Part shown: positions 62,557 to 64,000 of the stretch, piece by piece | Position numbering within the stretch: position 1 is the first letter of the stretch | Layout of the letters: every line of letters begins with the position of its first letter | From: Sphingobium jiangsuense | GTDB lineage: Bacteria > Pseudomonadota > Alphaproteobacteria > Sphingomonadales > Sphingomonadaceae | Direction: 5' to 3' | DNA length: 64,000 bases | Assembly: GCF_014196495.1 (NCBI RefSeq) | Contig: NZ_JACIDT010000016.1 | Coordinates: 1-64,000, forward strand | The notes under the pieces: model-generated | Told to the model about the DNA's origin: nothing | The model's database searches: none | What the model saw: the letters and a program-made list of their open reading frames with translations, nothing else | Program-made: the position numbers and the translations under genes

Positions 62557-63752
62557 ATGGTCCCGTCTTCAAGCCGCGCCACCGGCAGATAGGCCGGTTT
62601 ATAGGGATAGCGGGCGGCCAGCTGCTCGTCGATATCGACGCCATGGCCCGGCGTCTCCCCGCAATGGAGCAGGCCGTCGCGGAAGATGTAATCATGCGGG
62701 AAGACCGCGTCGGTTTCCTCGGTATGGCGCATATATTCCTGAATCCCGAAATTCGGCACCCAGGTGTCGAAATGCAGCGCGCAGCCCATGGTGACCGGCG
62801 ACAGGTCGGTCGCGCCGTGGCTGCCGGTGCGGATCTGGTAGAGCGCGGCGAGATCGGCGATGCGGCGCATATGGGTAATGCCGCCCGCGCCGACGATGGT
62901 GCAGCGGATATAGTCGATCAGCTGGTTCTGGATGAGATCCTTGCAATCCCAGATGGTGTTGAAAATCTCGCCCACCGCCAGCGGCGTCGTGGTGTGCTGG
63001 CGCACGAGCCGGAAGGCTTCCTGGTTCTCGGCCGGGGTGCAATCCTCCAGCCAGAACAGCTGATAGGGTTCCAGCATCTTGCCCAGATTGGCGGCTTCCA
63101 TCGGCGTGTAGCGATGATGGCCGTCATGCAGCAGATGATGGTCGAAGCCATAGGTCGCCCGCAGCTTGTCGAACAATTTGGGCACATGGTTCAGCGCCTT
63201 GCGGGTATCCCAGCCGGTGAGGCTGGGCAGCGCGGCGTCGGCCGGTTCGTAGAAGAGTTTGCCCCGGCCCACGCCATAGGCGTCCTTGATGCCCGGCACG
63301 CCGGTCTGTGCGCGAATCGCCTTGTACCCCATGTCGATATACTGGCCGACCGCCTCGACGGTTTCCTCGATGTCGGCGCCATTGGCATGACCATAGACCA
63401 TCACGCCGTCGCGACTGCGCCCGCCGAGCAGCTGATAGAGCGGCATGTCCGCCATCTTCGCCTTGATATCCCACAGCGCCATGTCGACGGCGGCGATCGC
63501 GCGCATCGTCACCGGGCCGCGCCGCCAATAGGCGCCGCGATACAGATATTGCCAGATATCCTCGATCCGGCGGGGATCCTTGCCGATCAGGCAGGGGAGC
63601 ACATGGTCTTCCAGATAGGAGACGACCGAAAGCTCCCGCCCGTTCAGCGTGGCGTCGCCGATGCCGTAGACGCCCTGATCGGTCATGATCTTGAGCGTGA
63701 CGAAATTGCGTCCGGGCGAGGTGACGATCACCTTCGCGGCATCGATTTTCAT
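62544..63752 (-). CDS. manD: D-mannonate dehydratase, enolase superfamily (ManD)
   Basis: 402 residues, the exact ManD length. Barrel motifs: [55 protein letters not shown] (metal Asp and catalytic His), [17 protein letters not shown] and [14 protein letters not shown] (metal Glu), and the conserved C-terminus [21 protein letters not shown]. It strongly resembles the Novosphingobium mannonate dehydratase I know. Converts D-mannonate to 2-keto-3-deoxygluconate. First gene of the minus-strand pair, divergent from gntR. Confidence 0.93.
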   Translation of the reverse strand: MKIDAAKVIVTSPGRNFVTLKIMTDQGVYGIGDATLNGRELSVVSYLEDHVLPCLIGKDPRRIEDIWQYLYRGAYWRRGPVTMRAIAAVDMALWDIKAKMADMPLYQLLGGRSRDGVMVYGHANGADIEETVEAVGQYIDMGYKAIRAQTGVPGIKDAYGVGRGKLFYEPADAALPSLTGWDTRKALNHVPKLFDKLRATYGFDHHLLHDGHHRYTPMEAANLGKMLEPYQLFWLEDCTPAENQEAFRLVRQHTTTPLAVGEIFNTIWDCKDLIQNQLIDYIRCTIVGAGGITHMRRIADLAALYQIRTGSHGATDLSPVTMGCALHFDTWVPNFGIQEYMRHTEETDAVFPHDYIFRDGLLHCGETPGHGVDIDEQLAARYPYKPAYLPVARLEDGTMWNW

Positions 63753-63831
63753 GAGTTGGCCTCGTTACTTGACCCGTTGATGTGGTATCCTGGAGTTGAC
63801 GAAAGCCATCTGGTCTGTCAAGTAATTTGAA

Positions 63832-63844
63832 TTGGTAAAACCAA
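63832..63844. promoter_or_regulatory. GntR-type operator overlapping the gntR ribosome-binding site
   Basis: TTGGT-AAA-ACCAA is a perfect 5-3-5 palindrome of the FadR/UxuR operator type (UxuR/ExuR sites centre on TTGGTATACCAA). It directly abuts AAAGGAG, the gntR ribosome-binding site, which suggests autorepression, and lies 80 bp from manD. Confidence 0.65.
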
Positions 63845-63854
63845 AGGAGTTGAA

Positions 63855-64000
63855 ATGAACATTCCGCGCGGAGGGCAGGAGCGCCTGTATCAGGATCTGG
63901 CGCGCACCCTGTTGGAGGAGCTGGCCGCCGGCAAATATCCGGTCGGCGCGCGCCTGCCCGCGGAGCGCGAGCTGACGGCGATGTACAATGTCAGCCGCCC
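63855..64000 (+). CDS. GntR-family regulator (partial, cut by window end)
   Basis: Only the first 48 codons are present. ERLYQDLARTLLEELAAGKYPVGARLPAERELTAMYNVSRP is the GntR winged helix-turn-helix, with the (A)GARLPAERELA motif typical of FadR/UxuR-type members. The start has AAAGGAG 5 nt upstream. Position between manD and the operator suggests it represses the uronate/mannonate genes until an inducer is present. Confidence 0.9.
   Translation, partial: MNIPRGGQERLYQDLARTLLEELAAGKYPVGARLPAERELTAMYNVSR

Overview
The window is high-GC DNA with dense, overlapping operons. It most likely comes from an alphaproteobacterium of the Sphingomonadaceae: trb genes are of the sphingomonad/rhizobial ICE type, TonB receptors and sulfatases are abundant, and the mannonate dehydratase closely resembles the Novosphingobium ManD I know. 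The left ~37 kb is a mobile accessory region and the right ~27 kb looks like chromosomal backbone. I see no rRNA, tRNA, CRISPR, IS element or integrase.

Accessory region. (A) 1-17 kb: the tail of a conjugation operon (trbK-L-F-G-I and a DUF2274 gene) converges on a long minus-strand metal-efflux cluster (czcCBA, SRPBCC, CDF transporter, zinc-finger protein, MliC-like lipoprotein, a P1B-4 ATPase, LysR, EexN-like protein). (B) 17.1-22.3 kb: a defence module with a short prokaryotic Argonaute and its SIR2-APAZ partner (SPARSA type), plus two upstream genes I cannot name; one carries a PD-(D/E)XK-like nuclease signature. (C) 22.3-26.8 kb: a small enzyme cassette (royal-jelly/lactonase-like protein, three ABM domains, an aldo/keto reductase, a frameshifted glcG and a pfpI remnant). 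(D) 26.8-37.0 kb: a copper module (cueR, copA ATPase, copCD, multicopper oxidase, copB, DUF411, DUF305) enclosing a CnrY-CnrX-ECF sigma cassette. Modules B, C and D are separated and bounded by four directly repeated 28-bp sites resembling XerC/XerD (dif) sites: 11-bp arm, identical TATTCG spacer, 11-bp arm TTATGYTTATC. This suggests a tandem array of Xer-exploiting modules, possibly next to the chromosomal dif. It is the most unusual structure in the window.

Backbone. 37.3-43.6 kb: a membrane GGDEF-EAL protein, and an Lrp regulator divergent from a 2-oxoacid dehydrogenase E1/E2 pair. 43.7-50.4 kb: an operon of TonB receptor, exported CobN-like chelatase (HmuS-like), ExbB-like and DUF2149 proteins, with a Zur-box-like palindrome upstream. 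51.0-64.0 kb: a carbohydrate locus (TonB receptor, GH2 enzyme, hexuronate-type MFS transporter, two sulfatases, KDG kinase, mannonate dehydratase, GntR regulator). It points to use of a sulfated, uronate-containing glycan through D-mannonate and 2-keto-3-deoxygluconate.

Regulation visible in the sequence: two near-identical MerR-type promoters with 19-bp spacers (copA ATPase and multicopper oxidase), a GntR-type operator overlapping the gntR ribosome-binding site, an Lrp-like palindrome, and the Zur-like palindrome.
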